A DNA stretch of 39,237 nucleotides from Acidimicrobiaceae bacterium (GCA_003161575.1 PMOE01000024.1:830-40066), one strand, 5' to 3'. Counted from the stretch's first letter, positions 21,642-30,318 are shown. Notes: a model not told the origin generated them from the sequence alone. Translations and numbers: made by a program.

Positions 21642-23663
21642 CTAGGGCGCGGCCCCCACAGGGAGCGGGGGCGTGGTGAGATCCAAGGTGGTGGCCGAGG
21701 AGTTGATCTGCCACGAGGGGGTGCCGGGGGCCAGGTAGTAGGGCGGGCTCAGGTACTCCGCCCGGGAATCCCAGTCGTAGTCCTTGACGTAGCCCGTGGA
21801 CCCGGATAACCCGACGGCACCTCGCCAGTCCTGGGCGATCGAACCGTAGACCGTCAGGTTCCCCGGTTCCAGGCCCGATTGTGTTGGGGAGCCAGCCGTC
21901 CAGTTGTTGACCAGGAAGGAGTTGCTCAGTGCGAGGATGGCCGCGTCGACGATGAGGCCGTTGTTGCCCCCCGGGTCACACAGCGGGATGGCCGACCCCG
22001 TGGGGGTCCCGAGCTGGGCCTTCGTGCAGGCGGTCTGCAGGGTACCCGGCCCATTGCAGTTCCCCCCATTACAGGCCGGCTTGACTGGGTGGTTCACCTC
22101 CACGTAGTTCTGGGCGATCAACCCCAGCATGTCGTTGTTGTTCATACTTCCGGTCGGGTTGTAGACGCATTGATTGTTGACGGTGCTGTCGAAGTTGTTC
22201 CCGCAGTCGGTGGGGTCGCTCGGATACTGGAGGTTGCCGGTGATGACGACATCGTTCTCGGTCGCCACCGTCAGCTGGCCGACCACCCCACCGGGCAGGG
22301 CGTTGGGAAGACTCGGTGGACCGCCGACTCCAGGATTATCGCTCATAAAGGCGTCGGCCTCGCAGTCGGGTTTGCCCGACGCCCCGGCGTAGTTCGCGTA
22401 GGAGCCGTGGTAATTCAGTTGGGCATTGGGGCCGTAATTGCCCGATGTCCAGTTGTCGAACGGATTCGCCCCGGGCACACAACCCGACGCCGCCGTCTCG
22501 ACGTAGATGACCCCGTTGCCATTCGTGCCATTCGGGATCGGCACATCGTTCCCGACGCAGGTGAGCCCGTCGGCCTGGGGGGCCGTCGTGTCCGGACTCA
22601 CCACCGTCATGTGGCCGGTCCCTGGTGGTCCGCCGGTGGCATTGTCAAAGGTGATCACCGTCGGTCCCTGATAGAGGCACCCGTCAAGCTGCGCGTACGT
22701 GGCCAGTTTGGTGTCGTCTTGGGGTAAGGGCTGGAAGGGCTGATTGTCCGCGCTGAGTGCGCTGTCGGCACCGGTTTGCCCCACGACCCCTGCTGCCACT
22801 GCCGCTGCCGCGTTGGGATAGCACCAGCTGCTCATCGGCCTCGGAAGCGGATTCGACCACGCGGTGACGAACAAGCATTGGCTGTCGTCCGTGGTCACCG
22901 GTCCAAGGGTGGGGTCACCGTTCACGTAGATCGAGTCGTTCGAGAAGATGGGACCGTAGAGCTTGTCGCCGGTGAAGAACTCGACGGCTTGGCAGGCCCC
23001 CGCAGTCACGCTCGGTCCGAAGTAGCTGTTGGCCCAGTCCCAGGTGCAGGCCGTCTGGGGGTTCCCAGTCAGGTTCGGGTCGGTCGCCTCGTAATTGGAC
23101 CACCAGACCCGGGTCAAGAAACCGTTGGCTGGCGTGAAGTTGGCCGCCGTGTGTTCATAGACCATGTGGCCCGGGAACCCGGCCGCCCCGTAGATGACAA
23201 CCTGGACATGGTCGAGCTGGCTCCCAGGACCCGGTGCCGCCTGGCAATTCGCGCTGAAGCAGAACTGCGGATTCCCCCACAGATACCACTCGGGCACATT
23301 GCCGGCGGTGGTGCCGTCCACTTGCTCCCATGTCAGATAGTTCGAATCGGTGCACTGACCACCGTTGGGTGAGCCGTGCCAGCAGTTGATGAGGTTCGAG
23401 TTCGCATTGACCTCCGAGAGGTACGTGTTGACACCTGCCTCGACCGCCCGGTAGGCGTAGTGCTGAACGAGGTCAGCCTGCACCAGTGGGTCGTGCTGCA
23501 CCGCATCGGTCGCCAGCAGGCTGGCACCGGTGACGAGCATGAGGGTGAGGCCGAGCACGATACCGAGCGCGGCCTGGCCGGTGTCACGAAGGCTTGGCCC
23601 GGGCCGCCGGTGCCCCGAGAGGGCCCGGGGCCGGAGAACTCTTTTCGTCCTGGCTACGTTCAT
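21642..23663 (-). CDS. large PilX/GspK-like minor pilin-associated protein
   Basis: A 673-residue exported protein. The basic N-terminus (R-R-P-G-P-S-L-R-D-T-G) precedes one hydrophobic helix at about 31-52 and an amphipathic stretch D-A-V-Q-H-D-P-L-V-Q-A-D-L-V-Q-H-Y-A-Y-R-A-V-E-A-G-V-N, which matches the N-terminal pilin helix of PilX/GspK-type proteins. A cleavage site T-G|Q-A-A-L-G is possible, but no Glu follows at +5, as is also the case for GspK. The rest is a large Asn/Gly/Pro-rich extracellular domain with many Cys. AGGTGGAG lies 4 bases before ATG 23663. It is the last gene of the pilin operon, 11 bases after the PilW-like gene, and converges with the acetyltransferase. Confidence 0.72.
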   Translation of the reverse strand: MNVARTKRVLRPRALSGHRRPGPSLRDTGQAALGIVLGLTLMLVTGASLLATDAVQHDPLVQADLVQHYAYRAVEAGVNTYLSEVNANSNLINCWHGSPNGGQCTDSNYLTWEQVDGTTAGNVPEWYLWGNPQFCFSANCQAAPGPGSQLDHVQVVIYGAAGFPGHMVYEHTAANFTPANGFLTRVWWSNYEATDPNLTGNPQTACTWDWANSYFGPSVTAGACQAVEFFTGDKLYGPIFSNDSIYVNGDPTLGPVTTDDSQCLFVTAWSNPLPRPMSSWCYPNAAAAVAAGVVGQTGADSALSADNQPFQPLPQDDTKLATYAQLDGCLYQGPTVITFDNATGGPPGTGHMTVVSPDTTAPQADGLTCVGNDVPIPNGTNGNGVIYVETAASGCVPGANPFDNWTSGNYGPNAQLNYHGSYANYAGASGKPDCEADAFMSDNPGVGGPPSLPNALPGGVVGQLTVATENDVVITGNLQYPSDPTDCGNNFDSTVNNQCVYNPTGSMNNNDMLGLIAQNYVEVNHPVKPACNGGNCNGPGTLQTACTKAQLGTPTGSAIPLCDPGGNNGLIVDAAILALSNSFLVNNWTAGSPTQSGLEPGNLTVYGSIAQDWRGAVGLSGSTGYVKDYDWDSRAEYLSPPYYLAPGTPSWQINSSATTLDLTTPPLPVGAAP

Positions 23664-23674
23664 CTCACTCCACC

Positions 23675-24484
23675 TCAACCTACCGCCGAGCTATAGGCCT
23701 GTGACGTCGCAGAGAGCTGGTAGATCACCGTCTCGTCGTCCGCCTGTCCGGCCTGACTCGGGTTGCTCGACACGTTCACTTTCAGGTCTACCGCCATGTC
23801 CTGGATCTGGTTGGCGTTGCAGTTCGTCGCGCTGTTGCAAGTTTGGAAGGTCGTCGCCAGCGCGCTACTGGCCAGGGGTGCCGCTTGTCCGTCGAGCGTG
23901 TAGGCAAAGATCGGCTGACTCGCCGTGTTTACGACGTTGGTTACTCGGAGCAGAGTATGCGGAGTACCCCACTTGCACGGCCCGGCGCCTCCCGGCGCGC
24001 CGCTGCAGGTGTTCGGAGTGGCCTTGGTGGTGGTCACGAGGAAGGTCTGACCGGTCAGGGTGGCTGCCACCTCCGTCGGTCCATTCAGATCACCGGTGTT
24101 GGTGAAAAAGAGGATCGAGGTGGCGGTGAGCAGGGGGGTTCCCGTGTAGGCGAACGTGGTCGGGCTGTAAAGTCCGAACGCCGGCACCGGCACACCGCTC
24201 GCCGGGGTCGGATCGGGCGACACCGCACCGCGGATGAGGCTCTGCAGGTGAGTCGACACCGGCAGTAACTGGTCCTCGTTTTCGTAGGTGTTGTTGACAT
24301 ACGTGGTCGTGTTGAACAGGGTGGCCACGATGGGCATGGTCATGGCGAAAAGCACCCCGAGCAACAGAATCACCACGCTGAGTTCGGCCAGACTCATGCC
24401 GGACTCGTCAAAGCCTCGCCGGCCACCCGCACGTCGGACCAGGCGCCGCCGGTAGGCGTCCATCTGCTGCGATCGCCAACCCAT
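23675..24484 (-). CDS. type IV minor pilin/pseudopilin, PilW-like
   Basis: A 269-residue prepilin. The type III signal R-R-G-F-D-E-S-G|M-S-L-A-E has the cleavage Gly at 29 and Glu at mature position +5, followed by the hydrophobic helix L-S-V-V-I-L-L-L-G-V-L-F-A-M-T-M-P. The globular part is Thr/Asn-rich with Cys pairs (T-C-S-G-A-P-G-G-A-G-P-C and T-C-N-S-A-T-N-C) that may form disulfides. The longer leader matches PilW/GspJ-type minor pilins. Its ATG overlaps the stop of the giant pilin by one base (TAATG). It probably assembles with its two neighbours in a pilus tip or priming complex, processed by a prepilin peptidase encoded elsewhere. Confidence 0.85.
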   Translation of the reverse strand: MGWRSQQMDAYRRRLVRRAGGRRGFDESGMSLAELSVVILLLGVLFAMTMPIVATLFNTTTYVNNTYENEDQLLPVSTHLQSLIRGAVSPDPTPASGVPVPAFGLYSPTTFAYTGTPLLTATSILFFTNTGDLNGPTEVAATLTGQTFLVTTTKATPNTCSGAPGGAGPCKWGTPHTLLRVTNVVNTASQPIFAYTLDGQAAPLASSALATTFQTCNSATNCNANQIQDMAVDLKVNVSSNPSQAGQADDETVIYQLSATSQAYSSAVG

Positions 24485-27474
24485 TACAGCTTCACCTGGA
24501 CCGGTGTCGGCAACGGGAAGGCGGTTTGGGTGGCTCCCGGGTTCAGGATCGACTGCGTCGGCGTCACCAAGACGGTGGCCGTCGCGCTCGGGCTGCCCCC
24601 GAACGCGGTGGCCGTCACCGTATAGGTCTCATAGATGACGTCCGCCCGGGTGGAGCCGTCCTGCCCACTTGGAGTCAGGGGATATGTTCCCGAACAGCCC
24701 GAAGTAGTGACGCTTACCGACACACTGGCCTTGGCGGCGGGAGTGCCGTTGGCGTTCAGCACCTGGATCGGGAGTAGTCCGAGGGGCACGGTCACGGCCG
24801 GCGCACCCGTCACTGAGGCACCGGGCTGCAACGACGCCAACGCCGAGGCATTGTTGCCGAGGTCGCCCACACAGGCCGCCGCACCCACCGAATCGCCGGC
24901 CACGAAGGGAAAGAGCGGTCCGATCGAAGACGTTCCGGCTGCTGAGGTCGCACAGGCGGGACAGGCCACGTAGAACTGGTTGCCGGGGATCAAGCTGTTG
25001 GAGACGCCGATCGGGAGCGCGATGGCATGGAGGCCGGCGATGTTATTTGCGCCGTTGAAGACATTGGGTATGGCGGTTGAAGCCCAGTCAGTGATCGATG
25101 ACGTAGGGGAGAGGTTGACGTCGCTCAGGACAACCGCGCTACTCGTTGTGGCCCCCGCCGCCTCGCAGATCGGCCCGCTCCCTTCGCAGGCGACGCCGGA
25201 GATGAACACGGGGCTGGTGGCGGCGTTCGGGAAGACCCCGCCGCCAAGAGTCTGGGTGCCGCTTTGAATAGCGCCCGTCACGATCGCCGCCGCCGAGGCA
25301 CCAGCGCCGGTGGCGACACACGTATTGGCGGTTCCCGGAAAACAGGTGAGTTGGCTGAGCGAATTGACCGTGTCCCCGACCGGGAAGGTGTCATCAACGA
25401 AACTGGGGGTCGTAGCCGATTGGGCACCGGACAACACGACGGCGCCTGAGGAGTCCTCGCCGATCGCCATGCAGGCCGCCGTGGTGGCCGGGCAGGCGAT
25501 CTGGGTAAGCGAGGACGGCTTCTGGGCGCTGACGGGGTTGGTGGGCAACGGGTCGGACACGAAGACCGGGGCCGTGGCCGACTGGGTGAAGGAGAGAACC
25601 ACCGCTCCCTTGGTGTCCTGGCCGATAGCGAAGCAGGCATTGGGGGCCGAGCAGTTGATCTGTGTGAGCGAGGAGGGCGCCAGGCCGCTCACCGGTCCGT
25701 TGGGCAAGGTTGGCGAGACAAAGGCGGGGGCGGTGGGCGACTGGGCGCCGGCCAGGACGATGGCACCCGAGGAGTCCGCCCCGATGGCGAAGCAGGCGTT
25801 AGGGGCCGAGCAAGTGATCCGGGTGAGGCTGCTCGGCTGTGCGTGGCTGACCGGTCCGTTCGGCAACGGGTCCGAGACGAAGGCGGGGGTGGTGGCCGAC
25901 TGGGCGAAGGAGAGAACGACAGCACCAGAGGTGTCCGCGCCAACGGCGTAACAGCCGTTGGCCGGCGTGGTCGAGCAGGTGATCTGGGTGAGGCTGCTCG
26001 GCTGTGCGTGGCTGACCGGTCCGTTCGGCAACGTGTTGGAGGTCCAGGTCACGCTGGCAGGCGACGTCCCGACGACCCCGGTCAAGAGAACCGCCACCGG
26101 GGCCGTGAACGGGCCGCTTGAGCCGATGGCGAAGCAGAGGGTGGCGCTCGGACACTGCACCTGGCTCAGCACGTTGATGCCGGCGGGCGGCGTGGCGCTC
26201 ATCCAGTTGCCCGGTGTTGCTGAGGGGACATCAAAGACGGCCGCAGCACCGCCCGATCCATAACCAGCGGCGATGCACGCGTTAGTCCCGGCGCAAGCCA
26301 TCGACTCGATCCGGCTCATGCCGAGCGAACTCGGCAGCGCGGCGGGCGAGAGGGTCGTCCCCGAATAGACGCTGGCCGTCGCCGTGGTTCCGCTCGTCCC
26401 GTTGGCCGTTCCGATAGGTGATTGCCCCGTGATCAAGCACTGGAGCAGGCCGACGTTGGGACACACGACACCGTCCTCGGTGGCCGTCGTGTTCGGGTAC
26501 TGCACGTTGACGTAGGCCCCTTCGTCGTAAAGATAGGGCCCAGCCTGAGTGACCTGGTTGATGTTGACGGTGACCGGCGTCGCAGGAGGTGTGACCGCCT
26601 GGGTCGTCCCGTCAGGTTGGACAAAGGCGTTGGTGAATGAAGAGGTGTCTGGGCCAACTTGGATCGAGTACGTGCCCGGAGGCTCCTCGATGAAGGCGCA
26701 GCCGTTCGATCCGTCGGGGTTGACCGTCTGTGTTATCGCGCCCGGGGCGGCCACCGGGTACACGGTGATCGGCACACTTTGCACCCGGCCCGTCGATCCG
26801 TCCCAGGCCTTCGCCGCCGCGTCGACCGGAGGTCCTGCTATCTCCTGCCCAGCGGCATTCACCTGCCAGGGCGGGTTGCCATTGATCTGCACGCCGATGA
26901 ACCCGTCGGCGGGCAGCGACGCCGGTGGCCAGTTGATGACGGTGGTATCGGTGATGGCAACATTCCCATTCGACCAGGTGACGGTCACCTGCAGATCCAA
27001 CACCGTCGGCACAGTTGCCGTGTCGCACAGGTTGCGATCGCCGTTGACCGTGTTCCAGTTGAAGGTGGCCGACGCCGTATAGGTGACGCTGCCCACTGTC
27101 GAGACGGGATTGAGATTGTAAGGAGAGGGAAGAGGCGCCGTGGGGGTGGTCGGGACCGATTGGCCGATGGGTGGTGACGGGAGCCCCTGGGCGTTGAGCG
27201 GGGGGCCGTAGTCGTTCATCGTCTCGATCCACTGCTCGGCGATACCGAGAGCGGTAACTTTCTGACGGGCGTTCCCGGTTTGCGTCAGGACGTTCATGAG
27301 CAGATAGGCCACCGGGACGAGTACCAGGAGCATCACCGTGAAGGCAATGGCCACCTCGACGATCCCCACGCCGCTTTCGTCACGCCGGGCAAATGACCCG
27401 CGCCGGTTCAAGAAGGTCCGCCCCCTACTGGCGCGGCCTTTCCGGAGGGGTCCCTCCGCCGACTGGCTTCCCAA
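24484..27474 (-). CDS. giant pseudopilin with eight Cys-pair propeller-like repeats
   Basis: A 996-residue protein whose N-terminus is a true prepilin: R-R-D-E-S-G|V-G-I-V-E (Gly35, Glu40 at +5), then the hydrophobic helix to about 63. Residues 185-330 look like Ig/prealbumin-type strands. From about 385 to 800 there are eight repeats of 47-59 residues, each with a Cys pair (394/400, 441/447, 500/508, 555/561, 608/614, 661/668, 711/719, 763/770) in the pattern I-x-C-S-x-P-N-A-C-F-A-I-G, followed by G-A-V-V-L and P-x-F-V-S. Such repeats resemble beta-propeller blades. An Ig-like domain closes the C-terminus (about 895-996). TTG 27474 has GGTGGGAG upstream. It is first in the pilin operon. A tip adhesin is inferred; normal pseudopilins have 150-350 residues. 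Confidence 0.8.
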   Translation of the reverse strand: MGSQSAEGPLRKGRASRGRTFLNRRGSFARRDESGVGIVEVAIAFTVMLLVLVPVAYLLMNVLTQTGNARQKVTALGIAEQWIETMNDYGPPLNAQGLPSPPIGQSVPTTPTAPLPSPYNLNPVSTVGSVTYTASATFNWNTVNGDRNLCDTATVPTVLDLQVTVTWSNGNVAITDTTVINWPPASLPADGFIGVQINGNPPWQVNAAGQEIAGPPVDAAAKAWDGSTGRVQSVPITVYPVAAPGAITQTVNPDGSNGCAFIEEPPGTYSIQVGPDTSSFTNAFVQPDGTTQAVTPPATPVTVNINQVTQAGPYLYDEGAYVNVQYPNTTATEDGVVCPNVGLLQCLITGQSPIGTANGTSGTTATASVYSGTTLSPAALPSSLGMSRIESMACAGTNACIAAGYGSGGAAAVFDVPSATPGNWMSATPPAGINVLSQVQCPSATLCFAIGSSGPFTAPVAVLLTGVVGTSPASVTWTSNTLPNGPVSHAQPSSLTQITCSTTPANGCYAVGADTSGAVVLSFAQSATTPAFVSDPLPNGPVSHAQPSSLTRITCSAPNACFAIGADSSGAIVLAGAQSPTAPAFVSPTLPNGPVSGLAPSSLTQINCSAPNACFAIGQDTKGAVVLSFTQSATAPVFVSDPLPTNPVSAQKPSSLTQIACPATTAACMAIGEDSSGAVVLSGAQSATTPSFVDDTFPVGDTVNSLSQLTCFPGTANTCVATGAGASAAAIVTGAIQSGTQTLGGGVFPNAATSPVFISGVACEGSGPICEAAGATTSSAVVLSDVNLSPTSSITDWASTAIPNVFNGANNIAGLHAIALPIGVSNSLIPGNQFYVACPACATSAAGTSSIGPLFPFVAGDSVGAAACVGDLGNNASALASLQPGASVTGAPAVTVPLGLLPIQVLNANGTPAAKASVSVSVTTSGCSGTYPLTPSGQDGSTRADVIYETYTVTATAFGGSPSATATVLVTPTQSILNPGATQTAFPLPTPVQVKL
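25821..26033. repeat. 48-base exact direct repeats inside the giant pilin gene
   Basis: The 48 bases at 25821-25868 recur exactly at 25986-26033, a period of 165 bases (55 codons), covering the linker between propeller-like repeats. Other units are similar but less exact. Identity at synonymous sites shows recent duplication or gene conversion, so the repeat number may vary between strains. Confidence 0.85.
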
Positions 27475-27895
27475 TCGCTCCCACCGCGAACCGGATCTGG
27501 AAATCGTCTCTTTCCCCTCAACGTACCGTGCCCAAACTCTGACACAGACTCCCCATCCGTCCTGGTCGGCCGGACCTTCTACTGCACTCAGTATGCACTA
27601 ATACTTGGTGCAATCAACAGGCCTCTGGTGAGATTGGGCGCGAACGACGCCTAGCGGGCGGAGAACCCCCCAGTACGGGGGTCCAAACAAACGTTTGATG
27701 GAAGACACACATATATTTTGCGAAATCCGTCAGATCGCCGCAAAACGGGCGAAACCGCCGCGTTCGGCGCCGGCTTCGGTCCCCAGACCTCGTCCCAATC
27801 GGTCGACTCGCGCCGTGATCCGACGGACCGCGTGCCCGACTGTCGGCGGAGCTGCGGCCCAGTCCCTCGCTGCGCCGTTGGTAGGGTTTCGCCCG
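27475..27895. promoter_or_regulatory. 421-base divergent intergenic region with repeats and AT-rich patch
   Basis: No gene is recognised here. On the pilin side, TGCACT occurs twice with an 11-base period (27583-27588, 27594-27599), and TGCAC/GTGCA form an inverted repeat at 27594-27612. ACCCCC-CAGTAC-GGGGGT at 27665-27682 can form a 6-bp hairpin. CAAACGTTTG at 27688-27697 is a perfect palindrome, followed by an unusually A+T-rich stretch with TATATT (27712-27717) as a likely -10 box for the dehydrogenase. These suggest two separately regulated divergent promoters. Functions are inferred from position only. Confidence 0.5.
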
Positions 27896-28939
27896 ATGCG
27901 GGCGGTCGTGCTCACCGGAGAACGGACCGTGGCGATCGAAAACGTGCCCGACCCCGAGCTCACTGGCCCCGACGGCGTCGTCGTTCGCGTGGAGCACACG
28001 GCGATCTGCGGATCAGACCTCCACCTCTATCACGGCGATATCGAGGCCACCGGGGTCCGACTCGGCCACGAGTTCATCGGTACCGTCGCCGAGGCCGGCC
28101 CCGAGGTCCGCACCCTGCGGGTCGGCGACCGGGTGTTGGTCTCCGGGCTGATCGGGTGCGGCCACTGTGACGCCTGTGCCTCCGGCGACCCGGTGCTGTG
28201 CCGCAACGGCGGCTTGACGATATTCGGCACCACCCCCGGGCTGCCCGGTGGGCAAGCCGAGGCCGTGGCCGTGCCCTTGGCCGACACGTTCGCTCTCCCA
28301 ATCCCCGAGAGCATCGACGACGAGCAGGCGGTCCTTTTGACCGACATCCTGCCCACGGGGTTTCTGGCCGCACAGCGGGCCGCCATCTCTCCCGGCTCGA
28401 CCGTGGCGGTGATCGGACTCGGACCCGTGGGCATCCTGGCCCTGCAATGCGCCCAACTGTTCGGACCGGCCCGGGTGCTGGCGCTCGACCCGGTACCCGA
28501 CCGCCTCGAGCGGGCGGCCGCACTCGGAGCCGAGCCCATCAATGCGTCGAACGGCGGCGGGCCGGCCGGGGTCCTCGACGCGACCGCCGGGCGCGGGGCG
28601 GACGCGGTCATCGAAGCGGTCGGGCTCGACCAGACGATCGCCGACGCCATCGTGTGCGCCGCTACGGGAGCGACCATCTCGATCGTGGGGGTCAACCTCT
28701 CGATGACGCTCCCGTTCCCGATGGCCGCCGCCCTGCTCAAGAACGTGACGGTCCGGATGACCGTGGCCGCCATCCCGAGCACCTGGAGAGCCCTGGTGGC
28801 GCTGTTGGCGTCGGGCCGCCTCCGCCCTGAGGGGATCTTCACCCACCACCTCGGCCTCTCAGCGGCAGCCGATGCCTACCGCATCTTCGACCGCCACGAG
28901 GACGGCGTCTTGAAGGTGCTGCTCGACCCGACGACCTGA
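27896..28939 (+). CDS. zinc-dependent medium-chain alcohol dehydrogenase
   Basis: NAD(P)-dependent alcohol/polyol dehydrogenase, 347 residues, usual MDR length. Catalytic zinc ligands are Cys38 (A-I-C-G-S-D) and His58-Glu59 (G-H-E-F). The structural zinc site is Cys88, Cys91, Cys94 and Cys102 (C-G-H-C-D-A-C ... L-C). The Rossmann motif G-L-G-P-V-G lies at about 175-180, followed by an acidic residue (A-L-D-P) at the end of the second strand. The start is ATG 27896, where the conserved N-terminus begins; the open frame upstream has no homology. It stands alone, convergent with the channel-like gene (20-base gap). The substrate is unknown; close types act on diols or sorbitol-like alcohols. Confidence 0.9.
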   Translation: MRAVVLTGERTVAIENVPDPELTGPDGVVVRVEHTAICGSDLHLYHGDIEATGVRLGHEFIGTVAEAGPEVRTLRVGDRVLVSGLIGCGHCDACASGDPVLCRNGGLTIFGTTPGLPGGQAEAVAVPLADTFALPIPESIDDEQAVLLTDILPTGFLAAQRAAISPGSTVAVIGLGPVGILALQCAQLFGPARVLALDPVPDRLERAAALGAEPINASNGGGPAGVLDATAGRGADAVIEAVGLDQTIADAIVCAATGATISIVGVNLSMTLPFPMAAALLKNVTVRMTVAAIPSTWRALVALLASGRLRPEGIFTHHLGLSAAADAYRIFDRHEDGVLKVLLDPTT

Positions 28940-28959
28940 GCCTGGGTCCTTCCGGCCGC

Positions 28960-30189
28960 TCAGCGGACTGTCGGTCCCCGGTCGGTCTCGCCGAGTTCGC
29001 GCTCTTCTTGCTCCAAGCGCTCGGGGCTCGCCGCCACCCCTTCATCGACATTCCCCCCGAGCTCGTCGCCCCCTTCGGCCGAGTTGCTGGCATGGGGGTC
29101 ATCAGGGGTGCGGTTGAGCACCCGGGGGAAGTGCGTGGCCCCCATTCCGGGCCGGGCCAGGAACCAGGGCGCGGGCGGGGGCATGACCAGCAGGGTCAAC
29201 GCATCGACGATCGCCTCGTAGTTGATCCGCCATCCCGAGAAGTGCGGCCAGGCCTCCTCGGGCGTCCGCTCGAACTCGTAGCCCACCTCTTCGAGCCGAC
29301 GGACCCCGTCGAGGTACTCCTCATAGGTGAGACGGATCGGCGTGGTCGGCAGCGGGTCGGCATCGAAATCGACCCGGAGCACCCGGCCCAGTCCCCGCAG
29401 GCAGTTCGTCCCCATTTGCAGGTACACGCGACCGTGTCCGGGGGCGCTCGCCGGGCGCAACGCGTCGTTGAGGGCAGCAGCGTCCAGCATGGCCGTCATG
29501 GCGGTCAGCCAGAAGCGCCACGGGACCGGTGAGCGGAACCACATGAGCGAGGGGTAGTTGGTGTGGCTCTCGGTCACCGCGGCGGCCCATCGTTCCCAGG
29601 ACCGAAAGAGGTCGGGCAGCTCGGAGGTCGTCTTGAACCAGTGGTGCCGGGCCAGGATCTCGGGCCCCCAGGCCGGGATACCCGCCCTGGTGCCGAGCAG
29701 GGTGATCTCGGTCTCACGGGCCGAGAAGGCCGAGTACAACGTGGGCAGGTAGGCGATCTCGAGAGCGATGACGAGCAGCCCGGTCCCCGCCGCGATGAAC
29801 TCGATCCCTTCGCTCCCGTGTCCCGTCTCGTTGGCGATCCCGAGCGTGAAGACCGACGAGCCGGCCACCGCCAGCGCGTGGGCCAGATTCGTGCCGCTCG
29901 GCCACCAGGCGATGAACCCAAAGGCGATCACCAGCAACACCAACCAGACGACGAAGAGCAGGACCATGCCGAGCGGTCCGACCTTTGCCATGATCCGGTC
30001 CTTGGCCTCATAGGTCGACGTGCGGCGCAACAACGGCCTGACCGCAGTGACCAGGCCCTTGGAGATCACCCGCAGCATCCGAGACGACGTCGCACGCGGC
30101 ACGACCAACGTCGTAAAGACGTTTGCCAGGGTGGCCATCAACACCACCAGTCCGAAGAGGAAGCCGGCGATCCGCACCCAGTCGCTCAC
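28960..30189 (-). CDS. ion-channel-like membrane protein with large cytoplasmic domain
   Basis: A 409-residue protein. Hydrophobic helices lie at about 5-28, 72-95 and 132-155. A re-entrant-like segment A-G-S-S-V-F-T-L-G-I (109-118) sits between the last two, as in two-TM potassium channels, but the selectivity sequence TVGYGD is absent. After the helices comes a soluble domain (about 160-365) starting S-A-R-E-T-E-I-T-L-L-G-T-R-A-G, a pattern I recall from uncharacterised actinobacterial channel-like proteins, and an acidic tail with Glu clusters. The start is GTG 30189. It follows the MFS gene on the same strand after a GC-rich hairpin, so it is probably transcribed separately. Ion transport is unproven. 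Confidence 0.55.
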   Translation of the reverse strand: MSDWVRIAGFLFGLVVLMATLANVFTTLVVPRATSSRMLRVISKGLVTAVRPLLRRTSTYEAKDRIMAKVGPLGMVLLFVVWLVLLVIAFGFIAWWPSGTNLAHALAVAGSSVFTLGIANETGHGSEGIEFIAAGTGLLVIALEIAYLPTLYSAFSARETEITLLGTRAGIPAWGPEILARHHWFKTTSELPDLFRSWERWAAAVTESHTNYPSLMWFRSPVPWRFWLTAMTAMLDAAALNDALRPASAPGHGRVYLQMGTNCLRGLGRVLRVDFDADPLPTTPIRLTYEEYLDGVRRLEEVGYEFERTPEEAWPHFSGWRINYEAIVDALTLLVMPPPAPWFLARPGMGATHFPRVLNRTPDDPHASNSAEGGDELGGNVDEGVAASPERLEQEERELGETDRGPTVR

Positions 30190-30289
30190 AAGCCCATGAT
30201 GGCAGTCAGGACGCGGGGACCGCCGATCCGGATCCCCACCCTCGTGGTGACGGTCGCCCGAAGCCCGTCTTTGGCCCCGCTGCAGTCAG

Positions 30290-30318
30290 CCCGGCGCCCG
30301 CGCAGCGGGCTCGCCGGG
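30290..30318 (-). terminator. GC-rich hairpin after the MFS gene
   Basis: CCCGGC-GCCCGC, loop GCA, GCGGGC, a two-base bulge, then GCCGGG forms a 12-bp stem. It lies 85 bases downstream of the MFS stop (30403) in the 213-base gap before the channel-like gene. No U-tract is present. It probably terminates the AtuA/MFS transcript or blocks read-through. Confidence 0.55.

Noticed and set aside
25480..26040. Regular repeats that might suggest a CRISPR array
   Set aside because: The repeats are 159-165 bases apart, in frame, and encode similar protein segments; there are no short repeats with unique spacers.
27695..27895. N-terminal extension of the alcohol dehydrogenase
   Set aside because: The extra 67 codons are Arg/Pro-rich, match nothing in the MDR family and cover the probable promoter; conserved sequence begins at ATG 27896.
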